In this document: positions 33,926 through 46,035 of the stretch, piece after piece | How positions within the stretch are numbered: position 1 is the first letter of the stretch | Layout of the letters: every line of letters starts with the position of its first letter | From: Acetoanaerobium noterae | GTDB taxonomy: Bacteria > Bacillota > Clostridia > Peptostreptococcales > Filifactoraceae | DNA: 64,000 bases | Assembly: GCF_900168025.1 (NCBI RefSeq) | Contig: NZ_FUYN01000005.1 | Coordinates: 62,001-126,000, forward strand | Direction of reading: 5' to 3' | The notes under the pieces: generated by a model | Databases searched by the model: none | What the model was told of the DNA's origin: nothing | Seen by the model: only the letters and a program-made list of their open reading frames with translations | Program-made: the position numbers and the translations under genes

Positions 33926-34402
33926 ATGAAGAAAACCGATGATTATCATGAGTTTAATCCGGGAAAATATATATCTATGCTATATAGGCATGGAAGATGC
34001 TATATGGATACTGCTATGAGCAAGTTTGAAATTGGAAGTGGACAATATACATTTTTATTTTATTTATATAAGGATAATGGTGCTAGCCAAGACGAAATAA
34101 GTAAAGCGCTTGATATAGATAAAGCCACTACAGCAAGAGCTATTACAAAATTAGAAGATAAAGGATTTATAACAAGAGAAGCTGATGAGAGTGACAAACG
34201 TGTCAATAGAATATATCTTACAGAAAAATCTATTAATATAAAAGAAGAAATTATAAATTTTTCTAAACAATGGAGTGAAATTATATTAGAGGATATATCT
34301 GAGACTGAAAAGGAAAATTTAAGAAGTCTACTTTATAAGATATCAGAGAATGCTTCAAAATATAAAAAAAATAGATGTAGAAAAGGTGAAAAGAATGACT
34401 AA
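33926..34402 (+). CDS. MarR family transcriptional regulator
   Basis: A 158-residue winged-helix dimer protein. Its DNA-binding part reads ASQDEISKALDIDKATTARAITKLEDKGFITREADESDKR, ending in the wing DxRxxxIYLTEK typical of MarR. It probably represses itself and the overlapping MATE efflux gene through the repeat at 33863-33880. The inducer is unknown; such pairs often respond to small aromatic compounds or drugs. AGGAGG-like GGAGGAAAA precedes ATG 33926. Confidence 0.93.
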   Translation: MKKTDDYHEFNPGKYISMLYRHGRCYMDTAMSKFEIGSGQYTFLFYLYKDNGASQDEISKALDIDKATTARAITKLEDKGFITREADESDKRVNRIYLTEKSINIKEEIINFSKQWSEIILEDISETEKENLRSLLYKISENASKYKKNRCRKGEKND

Positions 34403-35777
34403 ACAATTAGAGCTTAAAGATGAAAAGATATGGAAGCTATTGCTTAAGTTCTCTATACCAGCAATAATTGGAATGATGGTTAATGCTTTATACAACGTTG
34501 TAGACAGGATGTATATAGGGCGTTTAGGAGCTTTAGCTATGACAGGTATAGGGCTGAATTTGCCATTTATGACTATCTTGATGGCTTTTGGTATGCTTGT
34601 GGGGATTGGATCTGGAGCAATAATTTCAATCAGATTAGGTCAAAATAAGAAAGAAGAAGCAGAAAAAATTCTTGGGAATGCAGTTACATTGATTTTTATA
34701 ATAATTTCAATTGTTGTAGTACTTTCTTATATTTTTAAAACAGATTTATTATATTTGTTTGGAGCGAGCAGTGAAACTATTGGATATGCAGATGACTATA
34801 TTTCAATTATCCTAGCTGGAGCACTTTTTCAGGGCTTAGGTTTTGGGATTAATAACATTATTAGAGCCGAGGGGAATCCTAAAATAGCAATGTATACAAT
34901 GCTTATAGGTGCAATTATAAATATAGTTTTGGATCCTATTTTTATTTTTACTTTCAATATGGGGATTAAAGGAGCAGCGCTGGCCACTATAATATCTCAG
35001 TTTGTATCAATGGTTTGGGTATTTAAACATTTTTTATCTGAAAAAAGTAATTTAAAATTAAAAATTAATAATTTAAAACTAGATATGAGTATAATAAAAA
35101 ATATTTTTGCAATAGGGATGGCCCCTTTTTTCATGCAAATAGCAGCTAGCCTTGTAACTATTATTTCTAATAATGCATTAAAGACTCACGGTGGAGATAT
35201 GGCAATTGGAGCAATGACGGTGATAAATGCGATAGCAATATTTTTTCTAATGCCTATTTTTGGTATTAATCAAGGATCACAACCTATAATTGGGTTCAAC
35301 TATGGTGCTGGAGAATATAAACGAGTTAAAAGTGCACTAAAGCTTGCGGTAGCTGCTGGAACAGCAGTTGCGACCTTAGGATTTATATTAACTCAGTTTT
35401 ATACTGTAGGCTTGATAAAAATATTTAACGATGATCCTGAGCTTATAAAATTTACAACTACAGGAATGAAAATATTTTTAGCAATGCTTCCGCTAGTAGG
35501 TTTTCAAATTGTAAGCTCAAATTATTTTCAAGCAGTGGGAAAAGCTCCAAAATCCATGTTTTTAAGTTTGCTTAGACAAGTTATTGTTTTAATTCCTATG
35601 CTTATCATCTTACCTAAGTATTTAGGCCTTACTGGTGTATGGTTAGCTGGACCGATTTCGGATTTTACAGCTTCAATTGTAACTGCAGTTTTTCTTTACA
35701 ATGAAATGAAGCATTTGAATGATTCTCATGAAAATAAAATTAAATCGGCGAATAGTATGGAAATTCCAAGCATATAG
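34395..35777 (+). CDS. MATE family multidrug efflux transporter
   Basis: A 460-residue, 12-segment membrane protein of the MATE/MOP superfamily that exports drugs or metabolites with sodium or protons. KLLLKFSIPAIIGMMVNALYNVVDRMYIGRLG is the conserved start; INQGSQPIIGFNYGAGEYKR is the repeat in the second half. ATG 34395 overlaps the marR end by eight bases with AGGTG upstream. An ATG at 34350 lies inside marR and was rejected. A terminator follows. Confidence 0.94.
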   Translation: MTKQLELKDEKIWKLLLKFSIPAIIGMMVNALYNVVDRMYIGRLGALAMTGIGLNLPFMTILMAFGMLVGIGSGAIISIRLGQNKKEEAEKILGNAVTLIFIIISIVVVLSYIFKTDLLYLFGASSETIGYADDYISIILAGALFQGLGFGINNIIRAEGNPKIAMYTMLIGAIINIVLDPIFIFTFNMGIKGAALATIISQFVSMVWVFKHFLSEKSNLKLKINNLKLDMSIIKNIFAIGMAPFFMQIAASLVTIISNNALKTHGGDMAIGAMTVINAIAIFFLMPIFGINQGSQPIIGFNYGAGEYKRVKSALKLAVAAGTAVATLGFILTQFYTVGLIKIFNDDPELIKFTTTGMKIFLAMLPLVGFQIVSSNYFQAVGKAPKSMFLSLLRQVIVLIPMLIILPKYLGLTGVWLAGPISDFTASIVTAVFLYNEMKHLNDSHENKIKSANSMEIPSI

Positions 35778-35804
35778 ATATATAATATTAGTATATATTG
35801 AATA

Positions 35805-35830
35805 AAAGACTGCCTAGGCAGTCTTTATTT
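35805..35830 (+). terminator. Terminator after the MATE gene
   Basis: Perfect palindrome AAAGACTGCC (35805-35814), TA, GGCAGTCTTT (35817-35826), then ATTT. It separates the MarR-MATE pair from ruvC. Confidence 0.85.
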
Positions 35831-35849
35831 GTTGAATGGAGAATGCTCG

Positions 35850-36341
35850 ATGATTGTTTTAGGAATTGACCCGGGAATAGCAATAGTGGGGTATGGAATT
35901 ATAGATTATATAGGTAATAAATTCAAAGTTTTAGATTATGGAGTTATAAGAACAAAATCTGATTTATCCTATCCTGAGCGCTTAGAACTTATATTTAATG
36001 GACTGAATCAAATTATTTCTTCATATAATATAGATGAAATAGCAGTAGAAGAGTTATTTTTCTGCAAAAATGTCAAAACGGCAATTGATGTAGCTCATGC
36101 AAGAGGAGTAATCGTTTTATGTGGTCAGTTGAATAAAAAACCTATATATGAATATACTCCTCTACAAGTAAAGCAAGGAGTATCTGGCTATGGAAAGGCT
36201 GATAAAAGACAAGTACAGGAAATGGTAAAACTTTTGCTAAACCTAAAAACTATACCAAAACCCGATGATGCAGCAGATGCTTTAGCAATTGCTATATCAC
36301 ATTGCCATACTTCAAAAATAACAGGTATGTTTAGAGCATAG
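35850..36341 (+). CDS. ruvC: Holliday junction endonuclease RuvC
   Basis: Resolves Holliday junctions by paired nicks. The 163-residue protein keeps all four acidic catalytic residues: D7 (GIDPG), E67 (AVEELFF), D140 and D143 (DDAADALAIA). ATG 35850 follows GGAG at 35838-35841; a TTG at 35829 in frame would start within the terminator tail and was rejected. It is the first gene of ruvC-ruvA-ruvB. Confidence 0.96.
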   Translation: MIVLGIDPGIAIVGYGIIDYIGNKFKVLDYGVIRTKSDLSYPERLELIFNGLNQIISSYNIDEIAVEELFFCKNVKTAIDVAHARGVIVLCGQLNKKPIYEYTPLQVKQGVSGYGKADKRQVQEMVKLLLNLKTIPKPDDAADALAIAISHCHTSKITGMFRA

Positions 36342-36350
36342 GAGCTGAAA

Positions 36351-36950
36351 ATGTTAAATTATATAAAAGGAATTTTGGAAGAAAAGGCAGTTGACAAAAT
36401 TGTCGTAGAAAATAATGGCATAGGCTATGAAATATTAACTTCACTAAATACAATAGAAGAAATAAACATAGGAGAAAAGATAAAAATTCATACCAAGCTA
36501 CTAGTTCGTGAGGATGATATTCAACTAGTTGGATTTACAAGTAAAGAAGAATTATCTATGTTTAATTTACTTACATCGGTTTCTAAAATAGGACCAAAGC
36601 TTGCATTATCTTCTCTTTCAGTTTATAAATCTGAGAAAATTAAACTTATGATAGTAGAATCAGATGTAAATTCTCTCGTTAAAATTCCTGGGATGGGTAA
36701 AAAAACAGCAGAAAGAGTAATATTAGAATTAAAAGATAAAATAGGAGTAGTTTATTTTACAGATTTAGAATCTTATAGTGAACCTCAGCTAAATATAGGA
36801 CATCAGGCTATAGAGGCTTTAATTAGTCTCGGATTTTCAAAAAAAGAATCTGAGGATGTAGTTAAAAAAATCATTAAGAGCGTAGGTAACGATACAGAAT
36901 CATTAGATGTTGAGACATTAATAAAAAATGCACTTTTTGAGCTGAGATAA
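36351..36950 (+). CDS. ruvA: Holliday junction DNA helicase subunit RuvA
   Basis: Tetrameric junction-binding subunit that loads RuvB. The 199-residue protein has an N-terminal OB fold (MLNYIKGILEEKAVDKIVVENNGIGYEI), helix-hairpin-helix motifs (ISKIGPKLALSSLS-like and LVKIPGMGKKTAERVILELKDK) and the C-terminal UBA-like domain III (AIEALISLGFSKKES) that contacts RuvB. It starts nine bases after ruvC. Confidence 0.96.
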   Translation: MLNYIKGILEEKAVDKIVVENNGIGYEILTSLNTIEEINIGEKIKIHTKLLVREDDIQLVGFTSKEELSMFNLLTSVSKIGPKLALSSLSVYKSEKIKLMIVESDVNSLVKIPGMGKKTAERVILELKDKIGVVYFTDLESYSEPQLNIGHQAIEALISLGFSKKESEDVVKKIIKSVGNDTESLDVETLIKNALFELR

Positions 36951-36971
36951 AATAAGGATGGTGTATTATCC

Positions 36972-37973
36972 ATGTTTGATATAAATCAAGATAGATTAAT
37001 CGATTCATCACTAAAAATAGAAGATGAATCAGAGGTATCACTAAGACCACGGAATATAAGTGAATATATTGGTCAGACAAATGCTGTTAACCAATTAAAT
37101 ATTTTTATTGAGGCGGCTAAAAAGAGAAACGAAACTCTAGATCATGTTCTTTTATATGGACCACCGGGACTAGGAAAAACTACTTTATCCCATATAATTG
37201 CTTCGGAAATGGGAGTTGATATTAAAGTTACATCAGGACCAGCTATAGAAAGAGCCGGAGATTTAGCGGCACTCTTAACTAATCTCAAGGATAAGGATAT
37301 ACTTTTCATTGATGAAATTCATAGGATAAACAGAAATGTTGAAGAAGTTCTTTACCCTGCTATGGAAGATTATTGCTTAGATATAATAATTGGAAAAGGT
37401 CCTTCTGCTAGATCTATTAGGTTGGACATTCCTAAATTTACACTTATTGGAGCGACAACTAGGACTGGGATGCTTACTTCTCCACTTAGAGACAGATTTG
37501 GGGTTATCTTAAATTTGGATTTATATTCTGTAGAGCAGCTACTTGAGATTGTTACTAGGTCCGCCAAAATATTAGATGTTCCTATTAATAATGATGCAGC
37601 TATAGAAATTGCTAGGAGATCTAGAGGAACCCCTAGAATTGCTAACAGACTTTTAAAAAGAGTGAGAGATTATGCCCAGGTAATAGGTGATGGAAAAATA
37701 ACCCTAAAAATTGCTAAAGAATCTCTGCTAGTATTTGAAGTTGACGAGGAAGGACTTGATAAAGTTGACCAGAGGTTACTTCAGTCAATAATTAAAAATT
37801 TTGCAGGGGGACCAGTAGGTCTAGATACTTTAGCAGCATCGATAGGAGAAGATAAAGAAACTATTGAAGAGGTTTGCGAACCTTTTCTCATTCAAAAGGG
37901 ATTTCTAAATAGAACTCCAAGAGGAAGAGTAGCTACAGATTTTGCTTACAAGCATTTTAATTATAAGAGATAG
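36972..37973 (+). CDS. ruvB: Holliday junction DNA helicase RuvB
   Basis: AAA+ hexameric motor for branch migration. The 333-residue protein has Walker A GPPGLGKT (63-70), Walker B FIDEIH (112-117), sensor/arginine finger region [16 protein letters not shown] and a C-terminal winged helix ([25 protein letters not shown]...). It starts 21 bases after ruvA and completes the ruvCAB operon. Confidence 0.97.
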   Translation: MFDINQDRLIDSSLKIEDESEVSLRPRNISEYIGQTNAVNQLNIFIEAAKKRNETLDHVLLYGPPGLGKTTLSHIIASEMGVDIKVTSGPAIERAGDLAALLTNLKDKDILFIDEIHRINRNVEEVLYPAMEDYCLDIIIGKGPSARSIRLDIPKFTLIGATTRTGMLTSPLRDRFGVILNLDLYSVEQLLEIVTRSAKILDVPINNDAAIEIARRSRGTPRIANRLLKRVRDYAQVIGDGKITLKIAKESLLVFEVDEEGLDKVDQRLLQSIIKNFAGGPVGLDTLAASIGEDKETIEEVCEPFLIQKGFLNRTPRGRVATDFAYKHFNYKR

Positions 37974-37985
37974 GAGTTTGGTAAT

Positions 37986-39464
37986 ATGAAGTTGATAAAT
38001 AAATTATATATTATTATTGCAATTACGCTTGCTTGTTTGGCATATTCACAAATTCCTGCCTTCTCAAATCAGTTGGCAAATCAAAATATACGAATTGGGT
38101 TATTTTTTAATTCTACGGCATTGCCTCAGGCCCAGATTAAAGCATCTAATTTAAACATTTTAAATGAAAATAATTCTGTTTTAGGAACAATATTTGGAGA
38201 TGCTTCATATACTGTTAGTCCTGTAAATAAAGAAATTATATTGCTTGATAAAACCTACTATGATTTAAACACAGCGTTAATTGAAATACAGACTTCTGGA
38301 GGTTTACTTAATAATAACTTCGTATACCTAAGCTCTGATGGATATAAAATGGCTACTTACTCTATTCAAGCTGACAATGTTTTTTCTATGATTAATAGCA
38401 AAAATATTGGACTCTTTTCCTCAGCTGGTAATCCAATTATAGTTTATGATAATTCGATGAAATTAAAATTTTCAAATTCAGACTATCAAAAGCATATAGA
38501 AATTCAAAATAAACCGTATAGAGGAAATATTAGCTTTCAATTAGATAGCTCAAATAAACTTACAGTTATAAATACACTTCCTATTGAGGATTATTTATAT
38601 GGAGTAGTTGCAAAAGAAATGCCGGCATCTTGGAATAAAGAAGCTCTAAAAGCTCAAGCTATATCGGCAAGAAATTATGCAATTAAAAATTTAAATAAAT
38701 ACAAATCTTTAGGATTTGATTTATGTACTACTCAAAATTCTCAAGTTTATGGTGGCGTTGATGCTGAGCATGTTAATACAAATAAGGCTGTAGACGAGAC
38801 TAGAGGAATTTTAGCTTATTATAGTGGAAATATTGCAGACTTATTCTATCATTCATCAAGTGGAGGGAAAACTGAGAATTCAGAGAATATTTGGTCAAAT
38901 GCAGTACCATACCTTAGAGGAGTTGAAGATCCGTATTCACTAGGTTCTCCGAATGATTACTGGGAATATAAGATTTCAAAATCAGAAATAGAAAACCTTC
39001 TAAAAAATAAGGGTAAAAATATAGGAAATTTTCTAGGAGTAAGAATCGATAAAATTTCTGAAAATGAAAGAATTATAAAACTTACCTTTGTTGGAGATAG
39101 CGGTGAAACAACCATTGAAAAGGAAGCAATAAGAGGCTTGTTTGGATATTCCAATTTAAAAAGCAATTGGTTTACAATAAACAGTCAGAACATAAAAAAT
39201 ACTCAAAGTATCGTAAGTGATTCTTATATTGCTGCGCTTAACGATTTACAGCTGTTTTTGAATAAATCAGAATCAAATAAAATAAATGGCTATTCAAATC
39301 TAAGTAATAATGATATTATTACTTCTCAAGATTATTTGTTTCAAGGCAAAGGCTATGGACATGGATTAGGTATGAGCCAATATGGAGCAAAAAAAATGGC
39401 AGAACAAGGTTACACCTTTGATGAAATTTTAAAATACTATTTTAAAGGAATAGATGTATATTAG
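37986..39464 (+). CDS. SpoIID/LytB domain protein
   Basis: A 492-residue exported protein with a signal peptide or anchor (about 7-28). A SpoIID/LytB domain follows: LPIEDYLYGVVAKEMPASW with the catalytic Glu region, KAQAISARNYAI, DLCTTQNSQVYGG, YHSSSGGKTENSE and, at the end, GKGYGHGLGMSQYGAKKMA. SpoIID is a lytic transglycosylase needed for engulfment in sporulation; members at this ruvB-queA position in clostridia resemble it but may work in vegetative cells. An unusually long insertion (about 380-455) separates the last two motifs. Confidence 0.88.
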   Translation: MKLINKLYIIIAITLACLAYSQIPAFSNQLANQNIRIGLFFNSTALPQAQIKASNLNILNENNSVLGTIFGDASYTVSPVNKEIILLDKTYYDLNTALIEIQTSGGLLNNNFVYLSSDGYKMATYSIQADNVFSMINSKNIGLFSSAGNPIIVYDNSMKLKFSNSDYQKHIEIQNKPYRGNISFQLDSSNKLTVINTLPIEDYLYGVVAKEMPASWNKEALKAQAISARNYAIKNLNKYKSLGFDLCTTQNSQVYGGVDAEHVNTNKAVDETRGILAYYSGNIADLFYHSSSGGKTENSENIWSNAVPYLRGVEDPYSLGSPNDYWEYKISKSEIENLLKNKGKNIGNFLGVRIDKISENERIIKLTFVGDSGETTIEKEAIRGLFGYSNLKSNWFTINSQNIKNTQSIVSDSYIAALNDLQLFLNKSESNKINGYSNLSNNDIITSQDYLFQGKGYGHGLGMSQYGAKKMAEQGYTFDEILKYYFKGIDVY

Positions 39465-39478
39465 AAAGGAAGAAATTA

Positions 39479-41639
<2,161 letters not shown>

Positions 41640-41729
41640 TTTTTTTATTAATAAAAAAGTGGATGAATTATTAAAAATAAGATATTATAATACTTGGAAA
41701 ACATTCTCCTATTAGGAGGTGAAATGTAA

Positions 41730-41996
41730 ATGAATGTTCAGCAATTAAGTAGTTTAGTTATACCTTTTATTTTTCTAATCATATTTTATTTCTTGTTGAT
41801 AAGACCTCAGCAGAAAAGAGAGAAATCTATTAAAGAAATGAGAAATTCTCTTAAAGTAGGCGACAATATTGTCACAATAGGCGGTATGGTAGGGAAAATA
41901 GTAAAAATCTTTGAAGATGAAGTCACCATAGAAATCGGATCTGACAAAACTAAGATAACTCTTGAAAAATGGGGTATAGCAAGAGTAAAACAATAA
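41730..41996 (+). CDS. yajC: Preprotein translocase subunit YajC
   Basis: Small accessory of the Sec translocon. The 88-residue protein has one membrane helix (IPFIFLIIFYFLLIRPQQKREK, about 11-27) followed by a cytoplasmic domain with the conserved LKVGDNIVTIGGMVGKI. AGGAGGTG at 41715-41722 gives a strong start. A likely -10 (TATAAT, 41686-41691) lies upstream, and a strong terminator follows, so it can be transcribed apart from secD. Confidence 0.95.
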   Translation: MNVQQLSSLVIPFIFLIIFYFLLIRPQQKREKSIKEMRNSLKVGDNIVTIGGMVGKIVKIFEDEVTIEIGSDKTKITLEKWGIARVKQ

Positions 41997-42004
41997 TTTT
42001 GTAG

Positions 42005-42041
42005 TCTTCCACTTCTAATAGGCTAGTGGAAGATTTTTTTT
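42005..42041 (+). terminator. Intrinsic terminator after yajC
   Basis: TCTTCCACT (42005-42013) / AGTGGAAGA (42025-42033) with an 11-base loop and eight T residues. Confidence 0.94.
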
Positions 42042-42069
42042 GGACATAGTATAAATTCTGTTATATAAT
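42041..42069 (+). promoter_or_regulatory. Promoter of secD-secF
   Basis: TGGACA (42041-42046), 17-base spacer, TATAAT (42064-42069). The -35 abuts the T run of the yajC terminator. A further TATAAT at 42100-42105 has no good -35. Confidence 0.65.
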
Positions 42070-42133
42070 TTATAGGGATTTGTATCGCACCTCATTCGAT
42101 ATAATAAATATAAAAAGTAAGGAGGATAATTGT

Positions 42134-43378
42134 ATGAAATTTAAAAACTTAAGTCTTTTTATATTAATAATATTAATAGTAGCTTGCTTTAGCTATACTG
42201 CCATTAATGGACTAAATATTGGGAATATAAAACTTTCTCCAGTAGGGAAGCAAATCAATCAAGGGCTAGACCTCAAAGGTGGAGTTTTTGTAGTTTATGA
42301 AGCAAAAACTGATGCCAAGGGTGAAGAATTAAGTAAAATTATAGACCAAACAATCGAAGTTTTCAGAAAAAGAGTAGATGGTATGGGTTTAACTGAACCT
42401 GTAATTGTAAAAGAGGGCGATAATAGAATAAGAATTGAGCTTCCAGGGGTAAATGATGCTCAGCAAGCTATAGAAACTATAGGGAAAACTGCTCAATTAC
42501 AGTTTATTTTGCCAGATGGAAATGTAGTGGTTTCTGGTGCTGAAGTTACAAAAGCTGATGTTATGATAGATAGCAGAAATAACCAGCCATTTGTATCTTT
42601 AGAATTTAATAGTGAGGGAAGCAAAAAATTTGCTGAGGCAACAAGAAGCTTAGCTCCTACTAATGAGCCGATTTTCATAGTACTTGATGGTGAAGTTATA
42701 TCAAGTCCAAGAGTTAACGAAGAAATACCTAATGGTCAAGCTCAAGTAACTGGTAATTTTACAATAGAGAGTGCTTCAGAATTAGCTGGATTAATTAGGG
42801 CAGGTGCACTACCAGTTGATTTTGAGGAAGTTCAAAGCTCTACTATAACAGCTACTCTAGGAGAAGAAGCTTTAGATAAAAGTATATATGGAGCAAGTAT
42901 AGGAATATTATTAGTAATGCTTTTCATGATACTTTACTATAGACTACCTGGATTAATGGCGGCTATAGCTCTAGTAGCATATATATTGATAGTAATATAT
43001 ACATATATTGGAATAAATGCAACATTGACTTTGCCGGGAATTGCAGCGATGATTCTATCAGTTGGTATGGCAGTTGATGCTAATGTAATAATTTTTGAAA
43101 GAATTAAGGAAGAAATTAGAAGTGGTAAATCTATAAGAGTATCTGTAGATTCAGGTTTTCAAAAAGCTATGTCAACCATTATTGATTCACAAATAACAAC
43201 CTTTATTGCAGGTGTAGTGCTATATAATTTTGGTACAGGTAGCATTAAAGGATTTGCTATAACTTTGATGATTGGTATTATGGCATCGATGTTTACAGCT
43301 ATTATTATCACTAGATTTTTATTGAAATCTGCTATTGGTATATCAAATGTTAAAAATACCAAATTCTTTGGAGTATAG
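42134..43378 (+). CDS. secD: Protein translocase subunit SecD
   Basis: RND-like Sec subunit that uses the ion gradient to pull proteins through the translocon. The 414-residue protein has an N-terminal helix (about 6-26), the external domain starting GLDLKGGVFVVYEA (the D1 motif) with FVSLEFNSEGSKKFAEAT, and five C-terminal helices with SVGMAVDANVIIFERIKEE (motif D5). ATG 42134 is eight bases after AAGGAGG; an ATG at 42080 precedes the ribosome site and was rejected. secF follows 12 bases later. Confidence 0.96.
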   Translation: MKFKNLSLFILIILIVACFSYTAINGLNIGNIKLSPVGKQINQGLDLKGGVFVVYEAKTDAKGEELSKIIDQTIEVFRKRVDGMGLTEPVIVKEGDNRIRIELPGVNDAQQAIETIGKTAQLQFILPDGNVVVSGAEVTKADVMIDSRNNQPFVSLEFNSEGSKKFAEATRSLAPTNEPIFIVLDGEVISSPRVNEEIPNGQAQVTGNFTIESASELAGLIRAGALPVDFEEVQSSTITATLGEEALDKSIYGASIGILLVMLFMILYYRLPGLMAAIALVAYILIVIYTYIGINATLTLPGIAAMILSVGMAVDANVIIFERIKEEIRSGKSIRVSVDSGFQKAMSTIIDSQITTFIAGVVLYNFGTGSIKGFAITLMIGIMASMFTAIIITRFLLKSAIGISNVKNTKFFGV

Positions 43379-43390
43379 GAGGGAAAGCAA

Positions 43391-44254
43391 ATGAATATTA
43401 TAAAAAATAAGAAAATTTGGTTTAGCTTATCCCTAATTGTAATTATAATTGGTATGATTTTAGGCATGATTAGAGGATATAATCTAGGTATAGATTTTAC
43501 TGGAGGAACGCTGATTGAAATTCAGATGAAAGAATATATTGAAGCTACTGAAATAAGAGAAATTACAGATGGAATTGATAAAAATGCGACTATAAATCAT
43601 ATTGGTGAAACTAAAGATATAATTCAAATTAGGACCACCGAAAACCTAAATAATGAAGCTAGAATGGAGTTATTTGGTTTATTCAAAGAAAAGTATAGCT
43701 TAGATGAAAGCCAGCCTCTAAGATCTGAACAATTTGGACCTGCAATGGGAAAAGAAATTCAGAATAAAGCACTTTTATCAGTAATTATTGCAACTATAGG
43801 AATGCTAATATACATAACCTTTAGGTTCCAACTTTCATATGGAATATCTGCAATACTTGCTCTAACACATGACGTATTATTTGTATTAGCTATTTATGCT
43901 ATTTTTAGAATTCCTCTTAATAGTCCTTTTGTTGCGGCTATGCTTACAGTAGTAGGTTATTCTATTAACGACACAATAGTTGTCTTTGATAGAATTAGAG
44001 AAAATATGAAACATGCAAAGAAAAATGCATATGAAGAAGTAGCAGAAATGTCTATTAAACAAACTATATCTAGATCTATTAATACTTCGCTTACTACATT
44101 GCTTGCCATTATTGCATTATATATCTTTGGAGTTGAATCAATAAGAGAATTCACACTTCCTTTGCTCACAGGTATAATGGTTGGTACTTATTCATCTATT
44201 TTTATTGCAAGCCCAATATGGGTTTTAATTAAAGGAAAAAAGGGCAATATATAA
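43391..44254 (+). CDS. secF: Protein translocase subunit SecF
   Basis: Partner of SecD. The 287-residue protein has the first helix (about 11-30), the conserved GIDFTGGTLIEIQ, and five C-terminal helices with TVVGYSINDTIVVFDRIREN. Separate SecD and SecF are usual in clostridia, unlike the fused B. subtilis protein. Its last codons form the left arm of the terminator. Confidence 0.96.
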   Translation: MNIIKNKKIWFSLSLIVIIIGMILGMIRGYNLGIDFTGGTLIEIQMKEYIEATEIREITDGIDKNATINHIGETKDIIQIRTTENLNNEARMELFGLFKEKYSLDESQPLRSEQFGPAMGKEIQNKALLSVIIATIGMLIYITFRFQLSYGISAILALTHDVLFVLAIYAIFRIPLNSPFVAAMLTVVGYSINDTIVVFDRIRENMKHAKKNAYEEVAEMSIKQTISRSINTSLTTLLAIIALYIFGVESIREFTLPLLTGIMVGTYSSIFIASPIWVLIKGKKGNI

Positions 44255-44271
44255 ATATTGCCTTTTTTTTT
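44243..44271 (+). terminator. Terminator overlapping the secF stop
   Basis: GGCAATAT (44243-44250) / ATATTGCC (44255-44262), loop ATAA containing part of the stop codon, then nine T residues. Confidence 0.93.
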
Positions 44272-44360
44272 CGAATATTTTCTATTATGAACTCATAAAA
44301 TATTGTTAAGAATTTATTGAGCATATAATATAGATATTGTTTTCTTCAGGGGGTGTATTA

Positions 44361-46031
44361 ATGAAATTTAAGTATTATAAGCCTAAGTATAATAACTTAA
44401 AAAGAACCTCAGAAATACTTCAGATACTTGGAAAGTATGGTTTTACTTTTTTTGCCGAAAAAATAAATATTGAAGAAGTTTTTGGAAAAATTAAAATACC
44501 TGCTAATAGTAATATAATGAATATGTCGACTGGAGAAAGAATTAGATGCGCTTTTGAAGAATTAGGAACTACTTTTATAAAATTAGGACAAATTTTATCT
44601 ACAAGAAGTGATTTACTGGATTCAGATATTCTAACAGAATTAAAAAAACTTCAAGATGATGTAAATCCAAATTCTTACGAGGACTTAAATACTGTATTTT
44701 TTAGTCAATTCAATAAAAATATAGAAGATAAAGTCAAGTATATTAATAAAAAACCATTAGCAGCAGCATCAATTGGACAAGTTTATTTTGCAGTTTTAGA
44801 AACTGGAGATAAAGTAATAATTAAAATTCAAAGACCTAATATAGAAAATACTATCAGAATGGACTTAGATATTCTTAGAAGCATTGCTAGATTACTTGAT
44901 GAGTATTTAAATTATTCTGGAATAAGCTTTATTCAGATTTATGAGGAATTCTCGAATCAGATATTAAGAGAGCTAGATTATAATTTCGAAGCAAGAAACT
45001 GTGATAAATTTAGAGAAATTCATAAAAATGATTATAAAATTTATATTCCTGAAATAAATTGGGAGTTAACTTCTCAAAAAGTGTTAACTATGGAATGGAT
45101 TGATGGAATAAAAATTAATGAAATCGAAAATAATGATAAATATTACAATAAAATTGAAATAAGTCAAGTTTGGATTAAAGCAATTATGAAGCAAGTTTTT
45201 ATACATGGATTTTTTCATGCTGACCCTCACCCTGGAAATATATTGATATTAAAAAATAATAAAATTGCTTTAATTGACTTTGGAATGGTTGGATTTATTG
45301 ATAAAAACACTATAGAATTTATATCTGAAATCTTTATAGCTTTAACTATAAATGATACTCAAAGCATAGTAGATGCTTTGTTTGAAATGGATGCAATATC
45401 TATGGATGCTGATGTTCAAAAAATATACCATGATCTAAATATTTTTATTCATTACTATTATTCATTATCTTTAAGCAAAATAAACATTACAGAGCTGTTA
45501 ACCGAGTTCTTAAGGTTCTGTAGAGAAAACAATCTTAAGTTACCTAGTCAAGTTTCACTACTTTCTAAAACATTAATAACATTAGAAGGTGGAGTAAGAG
45601 AAATAAATCCATCAATAAGCATATCTGAAATTTTAACAGATTTTGCAAAGGATTTTTATAAAGATAAGTTAAGTTTGAAAAATATAGCTTTAGAATCAAA
45701 ATATTCAATAAAGGGATTTTTATCTGATTTTAAAAGCTTGCCTAGACAGTTAAGAATTTTACTTAAATCAATTGAAAAAAATAATATAAAGATTGCTATT
45801 GATGATAGCTCTTTTGTGAAAATAGACAAGACTCTTAATCATGTAACAAACATAATATCTATTAGCTTAATAATAGCAGGCTTAATAGTAGGATCTTCAC
45901 TGGTGATTACTACCAAAGTAGAACCTACTCTTTGGGGGTATCCAGTTCTAGGGATAATTGGATACTTAGCCTCTGCTATTATGGGACTAGTTCTGATTAT
46001 ATCAATAGTAATAGCACAACGTAAGAGGTGA
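44361..46031 (+). CDS. ABC1/AarF/UbiB family atypical kinase
   Basis: A 556-residue protein of the UbiB family. The KxGQ motif is K74-L-G-Q77 and the alanine-rich loop is AAAS (134-137), both hallmarks of ADCK/UbiB kinases. HADPHPGNIL and IDFGMVGF give the catalytic loop and metal site. Two C-terminal membrane helices (about 490-550) anchor it. UbiB acts in coenzyme Q biosynthesis in aerobes; no quinone gene is visible here, so its substrate in this anaerobe is open. A TATAAT at 44324 gives a probable promoter. ATG 44361 follows GGGGGTG; an ATG at 44337 lies before it. Confidence 0.9.
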   Translation: MKFKYYKPKYNNLKRTSEILQILGKYGFTFFAEKINIEEVFGKIKIPANSNIMNMSTGERIRCAFEELGTTFIKLGQILSTRSDLLDSDILTELKKLQDDVNPNSYEDLNTVFFSQFNKNIEDKVKYINKKPLAAASIGQVYFAVLETGDKVIIKIQRPNIENTIRMDLDILRSIARLLDEYLNYSGISFIQIYEEFSNQILRELDYNFEARNCDKFREIHKNDYKIYIPEINWELTSQKVLTMEWIDGIKINEIENNDKYYNKIEISQVWIKAIMKQVFIHGFFHADPHPGNILILKNNKIALIDFGMVGFIDKNTIEFISEIFIALTINDTQSIVDALFEMDAISMDADVQKIYHDLNIFIHYYYSLSLSKINITELLTEFLRFCRENNLKLPSQVSLLSKTLITLEGGVREINPSISISEILTDFAKDFYKDKLSLKNIALESKYSIKGFLSDFKSLPRQLRILLKSIEKNNIKIAIDDSSFVKIDKTLNHVTNIISISLIIAGLIVGSSLVITTKVEPTLWGYPVLGIIGYLASAIMGLVLIISIVIAQRKR

Positions 46032-46035
46032 AATA

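Noticed and set aside
41641-41658. AT-only 18-base palindrome after tgt as a terminator
   Set aside because: The stem is made of A and T only, with no GC core or following T run, so it would be too weak.
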